Origin: Deltaproteobacteria bacterium
Lineage (GTDB): Bacteria > Desulfobacterota > DSM-4660 > Desulfatiglandales > Desulfatiglandaceae
Reading direction: 5' to 3'
Length of the DNA: 6,018 nucleotides
NCBI GenBank assembly: GCA_019313765.1
Contig: JAFDAP010000119.1
Location: forward strand, 1-6,018
The position numbers and the translations under genes were made by a program. Every line of letters starts with the position of its first letter. Position 1 is the first letter of the stretch. The notes beneath the pieces are model-generated. The model saw nothing but the letters and a program-made list of their open reading frames with translations. It was not told where the DNA came from and ran no database searches. Shown piece after piece: positions 5,956 through 6,018 of the stretch.

Positions 5956-6018
5956 ATATCAAATCCCAAATATCAAACAAATTCCAATGACCAAAATTCA
6001 AAAATCCAAACAATGTCT
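5952..6018. repeat. A-rich direct repeats at window end
   Basis: CCAAATATCAAA occurs at 5952-5963 and again at 5966-5977 with a 14-base period. Degenerate copies follow (ATTCCAATGACC, AAATTCAAAAATCC) to the window edge. This is low-complexity intergenic sequence of a kind often dispersed in anaerobic proteobacterial genomes; its full extent is not visible. No ORF or regulatory signal was seen. Confidence 0.5.

Overview
The window looks like chromosomal DNA from an anaerobic, Desulfobacterota-like (deltaproteobacterial) bacterium. This is an inference from gene style, from paired crotonase genes next to a large secretion-type ATPase, and from intergenic inverted repeats built on TGTCATTTCGA and ACAGGAT words, which I associate with such genomes. 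No rRNA, tRNA, CRISPR array or transposase gene is visible.

Layout. Positions 1-527 (minus strand) hold the N-terminal part of a TrpB2-type tryptophan synthase beta chain; the rest of the gene lies outside the window. A 600-base gap (528-1127) follows and contains three separate palindromic structures: a perfect 10-bp dyad (604-642), a nested hairpin (750-798) and a MITE-like inverted-repeat element (about 820-981). Positions 1128-3425 (plus) encode a 765-residue GspE/PilB-type ATPase with an N-terminal GAF domain. After 154 bases, positions 3580-4293 encode a 237-residue crotonase-fold protein. It overlaps by 8 bases an unrecognised 162-residue gene (4286-4774), so the two probably form one translationally coupled unit. 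A 326-base gap (4775-5100) is mostly a second inverted-repeat element (4820-5044). A second crotonase follows at 5101-5895. The window ends in a hairpin and A-rich direct repeats.

How the genes relate. The two crotonases probably act in acyl-CoA metabolism. Both keep the glutamate equivalent to Glu164 of rat enoyl-CoA hydratase and lack the Glu144 equivalent, which points to double-bond isomerisation or another one-acid/base reaction rather than classical hydration. The ATPase is likely the motor of a type IV pilus or type II secretion machine, but no other part of such a machine is present here. Its GAF domain carries an almost complete NKFDE motif, while its MshEN-like domain has lost the residues typical of c-di-GMP binding, so control by a ligand on the GAF domain is a reasonable hypothesis. 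I see no complete undescribed system. The most interesting items are this ATPase architecture, the coupled hypothetical gene and the non-coding repeat elements.
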